A stretch of DNA of 64,000 nt from Catonia carolina (GCA_035578175.1 JAQMRL010000006.1:27050393-27114392); one strand, 5' to 3'. Shown: positions 23,655 to 36,602, numbered from the stretch's first letter. Translations and numbers: made by a program. Notes: generated by a model not told the origin, from the sequence alone.

Positions 23655-24350
23655 TCTTTTAGTCCTGTTACCCAATTGTTAATGTCTGGTAATTTTTTTC
23701 TAAAAAAGGGAAATTTTGTTTTGTGACATGACGTTGGTAGCCCTACTCAACCGGTATAGATTCGGCAGTGTGAGTTGATTCTCCTTGAGCTGTGTAAAAT
23801 TTTGTGGCGTTTCCGGTCGTGTTACGAACAGAATATATTTTACCCTAAAAAATGGGTTTTCATTCTTAAACAATATTTTGCTACGAAATTGTACGCGAGT
23901 GTAAAATAATCATTTCAAATTACATTTGTTGGTGTTCCTAACCATAAAAAAAATTGTGAATTTCTAGGCTAACAAACCGATTTCGAGAGACAGGTAGTGT
24001 TTGCGACAGAAAACGTAGCAGTAAACCAACTCTCTTGACCAGATGCCGTTTAAGAGAATGTGAAAACACTATCTGTCTCTCGAAATCGGTCCTAGAAATT
24101 AACATTTTTTCTTATGGAAGAACACCAACAAAATTTAATTTAATTTAATTTAAAATTCTGATTCAAACTTAAACATTTTCTTTGTAACACAACTTGATAC
24201 GGTACAAAATTTTACAAAGCTCAAGGAGAATCAACTCACACTGGCGTATCTATACCGGTTGAGTAGTGCTACCAACTTTGTGTCACAAAACAAAATTTCC
24301 CTTTTTTAGAAAAATATTACCAGACATTAACAGTTTGGTAACCGGACTAA
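23655..24350. mobile_element. Foldback element, almost wholly palindromic
   Basis: Both arms share tagtcc, then gttaatgtctggtaat, then aagggaaattttgttttgtg, ctcaaccggtatagat, gtgagttgattctccttgag, and close to the centre ccgatttcgagagacag. The centre is near 24010-24065. The arms diverge modestly between 23810 and 23920. It has no ORF. It lies 230 bp downstream of exon D's donor. Confidence 0.8.
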
Positions 24351-24578
24351 AAACTCATTATATGTGACTAAATTGTTTGGAAAAAAATTTATTTTTTTAA
24401 GAAAAATCTTATGAAGATCTTTTATGAATGTTATAAAAAGATATATATATGTATATATAATACTACGATTATGTATTATAACCTTAAAAATTATTAAATA
24501 AATAAACAAAGAACAATGCATTTGATGTTTTATTGGTAGTTAAGGGATATGGTAGGGTGAAATATTTGAATAAATTAC

Positions 24579-24714
24579 CTGGTTGCTGCTTGGTTAAGAA
24601 AGGTGCCGCTGGAGCCGGAGGTGCAACGGGGGGTGGTTGGTATGGCGCTGGTGCTGAAACGCTACCGAATGGCTTAGGTCCTGTCGTTGCTGTAGCGGAG
24701 GGGGAAGATTGCTG
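24579..24714 (-). CDS. Zasp52: Zasp52-like exon D: Pro/Ala-rich linker
   Basis: 136 bp, 45 codons plus one base. It starts QQSSPSATATTG, passes through YQPPPVAPPAPAAPF and ends LTKQQP plus a G that is completed by CT of exon E or E'. The acceptor is ttatgttgcag and the donor G|GTAATT. The acceptor is a tandem NAGNAG (ttgcagcag), so a form one Gln shorter (starting at 24711) is possible. Phase 0 entry fits exon C and phase 1 exit fits E and E'. Gene assignment rests on phase, order and composition rather than on a domain. Confidence 0.85.
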
Positions 24715-24930
24715 CTGCAACATAATACGCAAGGGATATACATTTTTATCTACAAGCATCTTCTACCTCAAATTCCTTTACTTTTATTTTTCTATTATTT
24801 TTATTTTTCTAGTTTGTATACGTGCGTAAAAAAAATAGAAACATATTTATATGTTTTATCTAAATCAATCCAAAAATATACATATTTTGTTTGTTTTTTC
24901 ACGAGGGATGCTCAAAAAGTAACGTTTTTT

Positions 24931-25725
24931 ACTTTCTCTTGCCTATATGAGTAAATAGGTCGGAAAATATTGTTTTCATGTTGATTTTGCGAAATCGAGT
25001 TTTCACCGGATCTATACGTTTTCGACCCCCTGAACCAAAAAACATGTATTTTAGCGATTGGTCTGTGTATTTGTGCGTGTGTGTGTGTAAACAAAATATC
25101 TCAAGAATGGAACGTCGTACGAACTTAAAACTTAAGTTAGATACTACTACCGGACCCAACACAAACATTTTTATCAAAATCGGTCAACCTTAGTAGTTTA
25201 TTGGTGTCATTTTTCACATTTTTGTGATTTTCTCAAAAACGGATCCTATGATTTTATTTTAAATTGCCTCATTTACTAAATTTTTTATGTTCTACAAGAT
25301 AGGGTAGACGCCATGTTTGCGGAAATTCTTGGAGAGGCTGATTTCTCGTAAAAACTTGTTTTTTTAAGATTGCGGCTTTAATATGCATTTTAGCGCAAAA
25401 ATATATATGTATTATAAAAGTTGTAGAGAATTTAAAAACTTAGGCCTTCAACTTTTATCAAAAATATTTTTGTATAACGCATAGTTTAGCGGTAATTAGC
25501 GATTTTTTGGTTTTTTCACGAAAATGTGTAAAAAATCGATTTTTTTAAGATTTCAGCATTAGTTTACATTTTACGACAAAAGTGTGTAATCAAATTTATA
25601 GGAAATCAAAAGATCTACAACTTTTATTTCAAGAATTGTTCTCTACAGAACCTAGTTTAGCGTGAAAGAGTGATTTTCCGTATTTTTTAGCCAAACTGAG
25701 GTCGATTTTCATTTTGTTTGAAGGT
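24931..25725 (+). repeat. Family F copy F1
   Basis: Starts CTTTCTCTTGCC and continues with atcgagttttcaccggatct, a (gt)n stretch, aatatctcaagaatggaacg, aaatcggtcaacc, and blocks of ctacaacttttatttcaa. Its far end is replaced by an old SINE-B (25726-25858). Confidence 0.75.
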
Positions 25726-25858
25726 GATGAGTTTTGTTGTACTCCTACATTGGGCTAAGTAACAGTATTTCGGGTTTCACGTGTAAAAATTTCTACTCGG
25801 GAATCGAATCCAAGAACTTTTGCTTTAACGTCTAGTTAATTACAGACCTAAGAAAACC
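25726..25858 (-). mobile_element. Old SINE-B
   Basis: Only the tRNA-related part (gggaatcgaatccaagaac) and a short body remain. Confidence 0.5.
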
Positions 25859-26532
25859 ACATAGTTTATATTTTTATCGAAAAATAAAGTTTAAATAAAT
25901 TGACTACGTAAGAGTAAATTTAATTGTTAAATTAAAAAATATACATTTTACAAGAGAACACTTACTATAATAATGGAAACTATAAACAATTAAGAAAAAA
26001 TAAACAATTTTAAACGTTGTGAATAAAGAAAACCTTAGCATTTCTATTATTCAAAGATGAACCATCCATTAGCTGATGGAAAATGTACAAAAATAGAATA
26101 ATCACAATACTCCGAACAGTTTCCATTGTATGTTGAAACGGTGTGTTCATACTTGAAAGAAATGTTTATTTAACTTTATTCTTAGTACGTGTATAATGAA
26201 TGCAGAATCTTGCATTGCACTTTAATAAAAATATTAAAACTTAAATAATTCAATAATATAATGAAATTTTTTGGGTTAAATAAAAGTAACTAGAATTAAA
26301 TTATAAAAATATTCCTTATACATACATATATAGTGCATATAAAATCAATAGGTGGATGACTGCACGTCAAACTGAATCTGTATCCAGTAATGTTTGATTT
26401 AACGGACTTCGATTTAACTGATTTTCAATTTAACGGATGTACCGTTGTAAAGTACAATTGTACAAACAATGGATGTTATGGTAATTTCTATTACTGTAAT
26501 TTCCATTATTAAGGTAAAGACTAAATAAATAA

Positions 26533-27105
26533 TGTAAGGGAAAACCCCCATTGTTAGAATTAGTTACCTACATTATAAAATTATAGTTAGAATAAGTTGT
26601 ATATATAGCCAACTGTCAATCAGCTGATACGGGGTAGTAGTCATTAGGCGGGTGTATTCCTCTCTCTGTGTTTGTGGGCCTTTCTTTCACCTGCCAACTT
26701 ACAGCCAACCATTGGGGTGGTTGTTCTTCCTTTTGGCCCTCCAGGTTGGTTGAACGGAGTTAGTAGGAGAGGGAGGATTGTCGACCAGAGGTTTCCTGAT
26801 TTCGGATATAGGAGACCGAAATCAGTTCCCACGAAACTTAAGATTGGAACAGTTGGTTGAGAAGCCAGTATTTGAATATGTAACTAGGAGAACGAGGAGT
26901 GACCAAGAAAACGAGGAGAAGAAGAAGAAAGGGAGAGCCATAAATGTCATATGTCGTTGTCATAAATTTTGTAAGTGGTTGAGATATAACAACTTTGATT
27001 AATGCAATAAATTGGGTAAATTGATAAAATGCAGGCCCACATTTTCAGGAAGATTGCATTTCTGTAATTCCGACGATAATTGGTTTTTCATTTCTACATT
27101 ACAGT
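26533..27105 (+). mobile_element. Possible solo LTR
   Basis: Begins TGTAAGGGAAAA and ends CATTACA, immediately followed by gtttggcaacgtcgcc, which resembles the leader after a gypsy-type 5' LTR. Inside are a TATA-like tatatatag (26600), a GC-richer exonic-looking stretch, and aataaattg (27006) as a possible poly(A) signal. No partner LTR or gag/pol is seen and no clear target duplication, so this is tentative. Confidence 0.4.
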
Positions 27106-28439
27106 TTGGCAACGTCGCCTGCCAATTTTTATCACATAGACTATAGTATCAAGTAGTACTGCATTAGTTACAGGAAACAATATTATGTACATTTTAAAGG
27201 AACAAAATAAACTGATTAAACCAACTCGTAAACAAAAACTTCAAACAAAACAAAAATAAATGTAAAGCTTTTTATCAGAAAAATTTAGTTCAACTGCAAT
27301 AGAATAATATTATTTTATATACTACATTGAAACAATATAAGATAAATTTATACAGTAGTTATATTTATTTATATCGGTTTATTTATTTATGTGAGATAAA
27401 TACTTCTGTTATAAAGAGATAATTCCGATAAAATGAGATGACATTATTATATTTGATGACAGTTTTTCCTTCTTTTCGTTTCTTTTTATTTTATTGTACG
27501 AGTATTATTGTTTACTTTATTTTAAAGTCGAATCAATATACATATCATTAAGTATTTCATTGGAATGGTATGAAATCTACTGTGTCAGGGGATAAGAGTA
27601 TATACGTTACAAGATGAAAAATGAGATATTTTAGTAGGCCTATTCTAAGAGTTATTGTTTTCCTTAATATAAATATTGGGTCTCATTTCTCTGCACCGAA
27701 AAGAATCTTGAACTGGGAAAACTTTTGCCGGAGATGGTTGGTAAGATTCAGATTTTAAGTTGCACCCTCTAAGTTTAAGATTTTAAGTCACTTTATCTAG
27801 GTGGAGCATATTATGCTCCACTGAAATGAAGAGTAGAGCCTACGGCTTACAACTTTAGTTCTAAAATCGAATAAGTAATCTGTTTCACCTTTGTTACGTT
27901 GAAGTAACTTTAACATGCATGATGGAATGTCTCTTATATAGAATTAACCCGATGGTATCACCCTCACAGATAGGAATCCGTCATCGCTTCACGAGACACA
28001 CATAGGCCACCCGATTCTTGAGAGCACGTACCAAAATGCACGAAGGAATCTGAGTCTTCTAAAAGCCATTCGAATAATGTGGCAAGAATGGACCCCGGAA
28101 AGACAGAATAAAGTAAAAAACCTACAGTGAAAGAATACTAAAAGTACGTCCTCAAAATGAGTATTCAAAAATGTCTTAAGTAACTTTATGTGGCCTAAAA
28201 TTAACAATTTTTTTGTTTAAAAACGTAAGGCCAATTATTAAAATAAATAAAATGTTCTACAAAATTTATTATTGTTTTCCTAGCATTTTAAAATGTTATA
28301 TTAAAAATTACATAGCACTAAGTACGAGTAGTAATTAAACGTATGGGACACTCAGTTGACTGAGCTCCACTTTTAATTTTGGTTTGAACTTTAAAATTTT
28401 AATCTTTTAAAAATTTTATCTAGTTTTATTTCATAAATA

Positions 28440-28848
28440 GTGTAGTTTTTGCTCATAGCAAGCAGGTGGAGTATTAAATTTTTTTGCGCTCGATCTGCTA
28501 GTTCCAGGACTACAAATAAAAGTTTTGTTTATTATCACACGGTCACCCAATTATATAACTGACATATTTAAAAACAGAAGAGGTAATGGTGTAAAAGACA
28601 CTAGTCATAGTTATCTCTTCTTAAAGTAATGGATTTCATTATACAGCCAGACTCTGTGGTAAGTAAAGTGAAAATGTCATTTGCACGGTGGAAAGTAAAT
28701 ACTTTTCAGAGGGTATGGCATGCTGATAAACATACTTCACTCAATGAGGATGGCAATGGCAAACCTTTTCACTCTTCGTTTTACTTAGTGAAGCTTGCAG
28801 ATGTTCAACCCAGCCTTTCGGCTGATGATAAACAACACCTAATATGAA
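28440..28848 (+). repeat. Family G repeat
   Basis: A roughly 400-bp interspersed repeat: cgatctgctagttcc, aacagaagaggtaatggtg, aaagacactagtca, ggcatgctgataaacatac, and cagcctttcggctgatgat at the end. Other copies are near 29535, 36603 (minus), 36960, 38605, 51390 (minus) and 53115. Confidence 0.75.
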
Positions 28849-29338
28849 TGTAATGTAAAATAAAAATAAAATATTTAATTATTAAAATTTACAATTTATC
28901 AGTTATTGAATTTAGTAAAATTATACTGTATTCTTTTAAATTTTCCTTGAAAAAATACAAAATCTAACTTTCACTTATAAAACTTGGTCCTCTGGCTCGA
29001 ATTTTTGCGAAGTATTCTACAATTCGGAATTTTCGTTAATTTGAACTAAGGCTCCCCCCTATATAGTCAGAATTAGAGGAGTCCTATTGTATACAGATTT
29101 AGTTGCAAAATTAAACTTTCAGAAATTATTTCTCAAAACAGTTCATTTTCATACTAGTTTCTACACAACTAACAACAAAATAAACACAGAATACAAATAT
29201 ATTATAAAAACAAAATAAAACTACTAATTTTGATGTAAATTCATGAAATTTTACAATCAAATATTGTTTTAGATTAATTTTAATATAAACACAGCTCTGT
29301 ATAGAAAAGGTGAAAATTTATACAGTGTTATTTTTTAA

Positions 29339-30182
29339 CCCTTTCAGTACCGAAACAATATTTAAAAGTTTGATCTTAAGTGCCATTTAATTTGAATAAG
29401 GGTGTAAAAAAAGTGCCAGTCCTTATTTCGGAAACTTACAGGCGTAAGCCTGCCATTAGCGACCAAAATTTCAACGTTACAGAAAATAAAATTTCTTGTT
29501 AAAAATTAATTTTTATGGAGTTTATAAAAAATAACTATTTAAGAACAGAAGAGGTAGAGGTGTAAAAGACACTAGTCAGGGTTATCTCCTCTGAGAGTAA
29601 TGAATTTCACTATACCGCTAGATCCTGTGGTGAATGAAGTGAAGGTGTCATTTGCAGGGTGCAAAGTAGGTATTTTTCAGAGGGCCTGGCATGCTGATAA
29701 GCATACTCTTTCAACTCGGTGAGGAAGGCAATAGTAAAACACCTCACTTCTCGTTTTTTCTCAGTAAAACCTTCTTTGGCTGTTGACCTTAACAACAACA
29801 AAAGAAATCGTTCCAACACTAAAAATATTCAAAATAATTTTTTTTAGTTTATTTAAAGTCGCATCGACAGCTTGGTCATTAGCAACTACCGTGGGTTTTG
29901 GTACCTTAACGGTGGTATTAACGTGTTAAAATTTCCAGACCTTAGCCGGGAATTGAACCCGAGACCTTTCGCTTTGTAGGCTAGCGCGTTAGTCACTACA
30001 CCAAGGAGGCGGTTTCACAATACTTTATTCTGTTAATTTTTGTTCAAAAGTTTTTTTTGGAATAGTTCAGTTATCCGGACGTTGGCACTTTATGCATAAC
30101 TTACGGACGTCCAATAAACCGTATGTTATACCAACGTAAAATAGATTTACGTCCTGTTTTACGGACGTTGGTATTGAAAGGG
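29339..30182. mobile_element. piggyBac-like element with nested G and SINE-B
   Basis: Ends CCCTTTCAGTACC and GGTATTGAAAGGG with TTAA at 29335-29338 and 30183-30186. Without the nested family G (about 29535-29812) and SINE-B (29838-30013) the core is only about 0.4 kb. No transposase. Confidence 0.75.
29838..30013 (-). mobile_element. SINE-B nested in the piggyBac-like element
   Basis: tttatttaaagtcgcatcga to ctacaccaaggaggcgg; the complement of the B box reads gggaattgaacccgaga. Confidence 0.75.
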
Positions 30183-30645
30183 TTAACACAAAAAAATAGC
30201 ATAGGTTACAGTACTTCAAAATATAAACATATAAAGAGTCAGAGAAAATTAAAAAGCTTAATCGAAGTCAACAAACAATTCAACATCAAAATTATAAAGG
30301 AAATCAAACCAAAAATAAGCGAAATGTTCGAATACAGAGATAATAGTACATTATTAGAAATGGCATGATATCTGAAATATTAATAAGGTTAGAGAGAGAG
30401 AGTGACAAGCGACACAGCTTTAAAAGGGATTATGTACGTAGATATATGTATGATGTATTAATGTGGCATTGAACATGCATTTTAGGCATCAACGATACCT
30501 GCGTAATTGGTTTTGGTGGGGTCACATGTGTTGGACCCAATCTTGGTGCCTGAAACAGTTACAGTTTTGTACATTTTGTGACCTTTGTTAATAAAAAATA
30601 AAAAAAATAAAATAAAAAGGGTCATAGAATTTGCATTATTTATAC

Positions 30646-33010
30646 AAAGTGATTTTTTAAGTATGGAAACTGCTTTATATTTCGTAACTGTGACGTACTT
30701 GGCGGAAGAAGCTTATGCGATTTTTAAAAATCCAACTTTTTGGTGGTTTTGAAATTCTTGTCCGCCATCTTGGTTCAACTTGATATTTTTAAATGGAATG
30801 GTGGTCATGTGACACATCATTTCAATGTGAAATTCAAGGAAAAAACAATGGTGCAAACCGTTTTTGGATAGATGCCTTTGTTTTTGATTTATAACCATTC
30901 AAAGTTGCAATTTTTGGAGAATTGTGTTAGCAATAAAAAAAGGTATAACGCACTGCATAAACCATTTTATTGCATTTTTAAAGAATCTATAAACTAAGTT
31001 TAAACGGTGGTATACTGGACAGCGTACAGCGTGCACATCGAGACATCGCTGTGTTCCCGCGCTATTAACCAACCTGAAAATATCTACTACCATTTTCTAT
31101 CCATGTTTTTACGGATAATAATTTCGCTACATTTTTGCTTGTCTTAAATGTATTACAAAACCATTAAATTTCTACCTTTAAAGTCAATTCTTTCTTTTAG
31201 CGCTGGGTGAAGTAACACGATAAGCCGATGTTCTGTTAAATGAAAGTTGTACACCAACCTACGAACGACACATTTATAAAAATAATACATTTTTAAATTA
31301 AATTTTACGCACGTAAAGCTCGAAACTTACAATGAGCAAATTTAACAATAAACTGAGAAGTAACTTAACCTTATACACGATATCCTGTCGCCACACTGTC
31401 CATGATTGTCCATGATTATTGCAAATTAAATATCACCGAATGTTTATATTAAATTTTACGCACGAAAGCTTAACCCTTTATAGGTCTTTGGTACGTATAC
31501 TTACCACTAGTAATAAGGAAGATTTTAAGCTACGTAGTTGAACCCTTATGGTTTTATAGATGTCTTCTGGTAAGTAGGCTATCCAAATTTTGAAATTAGT
31601 GCGCAGCGACCATTTTCTTCGTGAGTTAAACGAATGTGGTATGAATTCATACCAGCATACGCAACCGCGTTGTTTTGTTGTTACTTTTGTACAGTGCTTA
31701 GAAAATTCCAGTTTTTTACGGGAAAGCAGCCATTGATGCTAACATAAAGTTAAGATAAGTTATTCTACTCATTTTTCTGTTATATAGGGCTACAAGTTGA
31801 TTTAATAAGCATTTTTATCACTAATCATTATGTGATTTCCATTTTAATAAACATTCCTTGGTGAGTGCACTTAGTAGGGCTTGATATAAACAAAAGATAT
31901 CAACTGTTCTGGCACTAAAAATACATTATTCAAGTCCCTATAAAACAAAATTTAACATTTTATAACATGTAGGGCTATATTTCCCCGTAGTACTGCCCTA
32001 TAAAGGGTTAAAACTTACAATAAACCGATGAATAACCTAACTTTATGCACGAAATGGTTTCGCCACACTAAATTGTAATTCATCATTCTATGGTGATTCG
32101 GCATGATGAATTGGGCTATATTTAGACTGCGTACAATTTGTATACTTTATTTATGGTACATAAATACAAACTGTATACACTTCGTTACTTGATATTTTTC
32201 AAAAAGGGAATAATTATAGCAGTCCTATCGTTCTATCTCTCTCACACGCTCTGTGCACAGCTACCGGCCGGGCAGTATAAGATAATATAATAATAAGAAA
32301 AAAATTGTAACAAATAAACGATACAACAAAATAAATTTCCATGTTAATTATTTGCCAACCACAATGCAGCTACCGGTGTTAATATCTGCTAATATTTATA
32401 TCATTAACAAAACTAATTTGCTGAAACAATTATTTTAAAAATATATTATAAATAATGTTGAAAAAATCAGCAATTAATTTAGAAAAATGAAGTTTGTTTT
32501 AAGTTGCAACAGTTAACTCATTTAAACTGTTACTTCAGAATAGCCTACTTGTATTGGTAAAATTCAATAGTGTAAAGATCAAGTTGTAAGCCAAGTTCAA
32601 ATTCTTCATGAAAAATTTGATATTAGTAGGTACTAAAAAATTTGTTGTAGATACTTTATGGTTGAAAAATGCAATGAAATAGTTTATAAAGAGCGTTCTG
32701 CCTTTTTTATTGCTAACGCAATTTTCCCAAATTTGCAGCTTTGAATGCTTATAACTCAAAAACGAAGGCATCTATCGAAAAACAATTTGTACCATTGTTT
32801 TCTCTTGAAATTTCTCATTAAAATGATGTATCACATGACCACGATCTCAATTAAAAATATAAGTGAATTTAATATGGCGGATCCAAGATAGTGGACAAAA
32901 ATATTAAAACCACCAAAAAGTGGATTTTTAAAACTCGCATAAGCTTCTTCCGCCAAGTACGTCTTAGTTACACAATATAAAGCCGTTTCCATACTTAAAA
33001 ATCACCCTGT
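30646..33010. mobile_element. 2.4-kb DNA element with about 350-bp terminal inverted repeats
   Basis: The left TIR (30646-30995) and right TIR (about 32655-33010) share ttaagtatggaaac, tacttggcggaagaagctta, aaaatccactttttggtggt and tagcaataaaaaa. The interior has a repeated motif (aaattttacgcacg... aacttacaat, near 31295 and 31450/32011) and a nested TTAA MITE. No transposase ORF; superfamily unknown. Confidence 0.8.
31474..32007. mobile_element. piggyBac-like MITE nested in the 2.4-kb element
   Basis: Ends CCCTTTATAGG and CCTATAAAGGG, flanked by TTAA at 31470-31473 and 32008-32011. Removing it rejoins gctTTAAaacttacaata, matching the second copy of that motif inside the host element (gctcgaaacttacaat). 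No ORF of note. Confidence 0.85.
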
Positions 33011-33519
33011 AATACAGTCTGTCCTATTTATGCGCAAAAAAATTCGGGTGCTGGTTCTTTAATAAAGAATAAGTAAAAGGTTTCAATAAAAATAGTCGCG
33101 AATACACTACTATTTCTGCCTTCCCGATATTTTACATTGTTTAAAGAGAAATTAATATGTCAACAATGGTTGAAGACACCTTTCTGGAATTTTACTAACG
33201 TGATAACGTTGCATACTGATCAAACACGTGTCAAAATTTTACTTTCAAGCACATTAAGAAGGTGTACATTAAAAATTATCAACTTGTATTGCTAATACGT
33301 TATCAATTTTATGTTGATGTAATGATCAGTGCAACCGGCTTCTATGCTAAGAGTCCTGGGTGAAATTCCCATTGAAATCTAGTGTATTTTCTTATCACAT
33401 ATTTTCTTCTATCACACATCACTGTCTGTACTAGGCTTAATGTGCATAATAATTAATCAGATGTAAAACAAACAAAAAAATAATAAAAAAATGTTTTATA
33501 ATATAAAATATCTAGAAAA

Positions 33520-33870
33520 AGAATAACGAGATACAATGGACATCTGGTTAGGATGATTAAAGAAAGACAAAAAATATTAGAAAAATTGAAAGATTATAAA
33601 AAACTAAAATGGTTCAAAGAAAAATACTTAATAATATTAAACATAGATAAAGATAGAAATAAAATAATAATAGAATAAAAAAATTAATTCAAAAAACAGT
33701 TGAAAAATGTAAGGGTTTATCGAGGAAAAAGGTAAAAGAAAACACATACCGTAGTGGAGCAATGGAAAAAAGAAAGCATTTTCAGAAAATTAATGAAGAA
33801 AAATGGGAAGGAAGAAATTTCAAGCTCCATAATAAGAACTAGAACAAGAAAATTAAAGGAGTAACTCATC
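33520..33870 (+). pseudogene. LINE-like debris
   Basis: Translated in pieces it gives YNGHLVRM and a Lys/Glu-rich tail with stops, similar in style to LINE C-terminal ends. Very degraded. Confidence 0.35.
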
Positions 33871-34339
33871 TAGGATTATCGTAGTCTTACGTTGACTGAA
33901 AATAAAATATATTCAGAGGAAAACATTTTGAATGAAATGGTACCAATTTAAATTCAATTGTAAGAAAATAAGTCATAGTGACTTACCTCATTATACTGAC
34001 TAATGAAAATAGTCAGTCTGTTTACGAAGAAGTGTTTTGGGGTTACTACGATTTTTAATATTTTAACAGTTATAATTTTCAATAGTTATCTACAAATATT
34101 ATAAATTTTAGTACTAGTTTTTTTTATTCAGAGTTTAGTTATGTAGTTTTTACAACTCATACTTCTTTTTTAAACTTATGAAAAGCAGCCCAAAGTTAGT
34201 TTTTTTAATTAGAACAGTACTTGTGAATTGGGCATAATTACAACTGTTTCAAAAGGACGCAACTCGTTTTAACTGACATGAATTTAGTAAAAAGAGTTAA
34301 ATAATGAAATATACTTATTATAATTTTATGCAACAATAT

Positions 34340-34499
34340 TTTTTTATTTGTTTAAGACGCATTAACAGCTTGGTCATTAGTGACTGGAGTGGGTTATGGA
34401 ATGTTGAGTTGTGACTTGTTACAATTTTAGCCGGGAATCGAACCCGGGTCCTCCGCGTAGTAGGGCAGCACGCTACCACTACGCTACGGAGGCGGCCGC
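34340..34499 (-). mobile_element. SINE-B copy, well preserved head
   Basis: The complement of the B box, gggaatcgaacccgggt, is close to a functional tRNA T-arm; head end ctacgctacggaggcggcc. Confidence 0.8.
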
Positions 34500-35882
34500 A
34501 AAAATATTTTAATTCCGATGAAATTTACTATTAAGGGTAGTAGGAACACCAAAAATCGAAAAATTCGATTTTTATTTTTTAATTCTACAATTAAAATTTA
34601 AATATTCTTCTTTTTTAAAAAAAGAATATGGTTCTACGTGGTCTAGTTTTATTAACAAATATTTTCTTGGGCACGTTACCGACTTTTACATTAAATTAGA
34701 TGTTGCTCTATTCTTATAGGGCCTACTAAGTAAACCTGAATGAATACGCCTGAAATACATAATTTAAACGTTTTTTTCCCGGAAATCCCTTTTTTATACA
34801 AATGACCCATTTTCTCAGAAACCATTTAGCTAGTAAGCTGAAAATTTTACCAGTTATTCTACTAAAAAAGTAGATGTTACGGTTCTAGAATTATTGTGAT
34901 TTCTGAAAAATTACCGAAATAAACAATATTTTCCGCTGAAAAAAGTGGAAAATTTGTGACTTAAAAAAATATTTAAAAAAATTTTCAATGTACAGGAGGA
35001 TTCTAAATTATGGTAAAATAATTTTGTACATAGTTGTAGAGGTAAAAACATATATATGTCCACAACGCTTTATAAGCGAGTTACAGCTAGCGAAAAATTT
35101 CGCCCCGATTTCAGTTTCCCTGGTGAAATACAATGATACCGAATTTTTTAAGGGCTACTTTTTGTGACAAATATGGTGATTTATAAGAAAAATCACCTAA
35201 AAAATCAAATAAAACTAGTCTGGAAGCTGTAGAGTTAGCACTTTTTGAGAAAAAGGATGAAATACGCAAAACATTTAGTAGAAAAGCAGTCTTTTACGTT
35301 TGATACACAATAACTTTGTTAAATGACCAATAAACAAATTAGTTTTTCCCATGAAATGATCATCCATCAACAATCCAATGTCATTCATTGTTGAGATTTC
35401 AATTTCTCTTTAAGAAATAAAATGGGAGCCAGACAGAAAGAGAAGTGTATTCGGATTTATGGTTATTATAACTTTTTACCTTTTTTTTATGTAAGAAACT
35501 AGTATCTATCCGAAGTTTTTAGCATATTAAAGATACAGACTGTATAATAATAATGAATTATTATTATTAAAATTAATTTAAATTAAATTTAGTGTTGCAT
35601 TAAGACATACCGTTAGTTTAATCACCATTAAAAATTAGTTCAAAATTTGTGAAAAAAATATTGAGATTAAAATTAGCCTAAATTAAATTTTAACGATTGA
35701 AAAATAAACATCTAAAAAATTTCTTCAAATCATTCAAAAATTTAAATGCAATATTTTGTAAATTTGAAACGTGCAATTTCATATTACGTGCAGATGAAAT
35801 TCAAATCCTGAAACAATTAATAACATTCAAACTAATACACTGAGTGTCTTAGAACTTTGAAATATGCATTTGCATTTAAATT

Positions 35883-35886
<4 letters not shown>

Positions 35887-35917
<31 letters not shown>
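35887..35917. repeat. (TA)n microsatellite
   Basis: About 15 TA repeats. Confidence 0.9.
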
Positions 35918-36017
35918 CTAAAAATACATTTTGTTAATGAAATAGTTCATTTTCTTAGAGTTTTTTTTAAATTGTCATCTAACATTTTGTTATTTCCGTC
36001 CGTCCGTCACACCCAGA

Positions 36018-36280
36018 TGTCAGAAACTAAAAGTGATAGCAACAAACGGTTTCCGGATTTGTAATTTATACAAAAAGTTAGTAGCCCAGAATTAGGTTTG
36101 AAGTTCCGGTTTTGACTGGAAGTGGCCCAAAACCGGAAGTCAAGAAATCAAAGTCAGAAATAAAAGAGATAGCAACAAACGGTTTTCGGATTCGTAATCT
36201 GTACAAAATGTTAGTAGGCCTGAATTAAGTTTGAAGTTCCATTTTGAACGGAAGTAGTGCAAAAGTAGGGATAGACTTAC
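36018..36280. repeat. Two-unit tandem repeat, period about 131 bp
   Basis: Units start near 36018 and 36151 with gatagcaacaaacggttt, and share gtttgaagttcc and ggaagt; the second is more decayed. Confidence 0.7.
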
Positions 36281-36602
36281 TGTCCACCCACATGACTATA
36301 CTTCCGCTCTGTATTGTAGTTCGAATGTCTAAAGGCTGTGAAGGAAGAAAAAATATTTTATCCAGATGTTTCTTTTTTATACACAAAACCGATTGAATTA
36401 TCTTAATACTTTATCGTACCGGACATCGGTTTAGTGACCGGTTAAATGAAAATAACCCTATATTGTGACAAAAAACTAGATCATCATTAAGTTTGAATTC
36501 TAAGACACTCTGTATTATAGTATAGATTCGCATTGATTGAAAAATTATAATATTGGATTACATTCCATTACAATATTATTCAATAATATTGAATATTTTG
36601 TT

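Larger units (their letters stand above)
14494..24578 (-). other. Zasp-like intron between exons D and E
   Basis: About 10 kb. It contains a three-unit tandem repeat (16869-17460), a SINE-D, SINE-B and SINE-E copies, a LINE relic (21550-21960), a palindromic element (23655-24350) and a microexon candidate (23106-23132). 14550-16540, 17815-19310, 20290-21540 and 22700-23090 are AT-rich without recognised content. 16084-16250 is somewhat less AT-rich but has no usable splice sites. Confidence 0.6.

Noticed and set aside
27800..27822. Perfect 10-bp-arm palindrome gtggagcatattatgctccac
   Set aside because: Isolated, with no element ends or gene nearby; may be chance.
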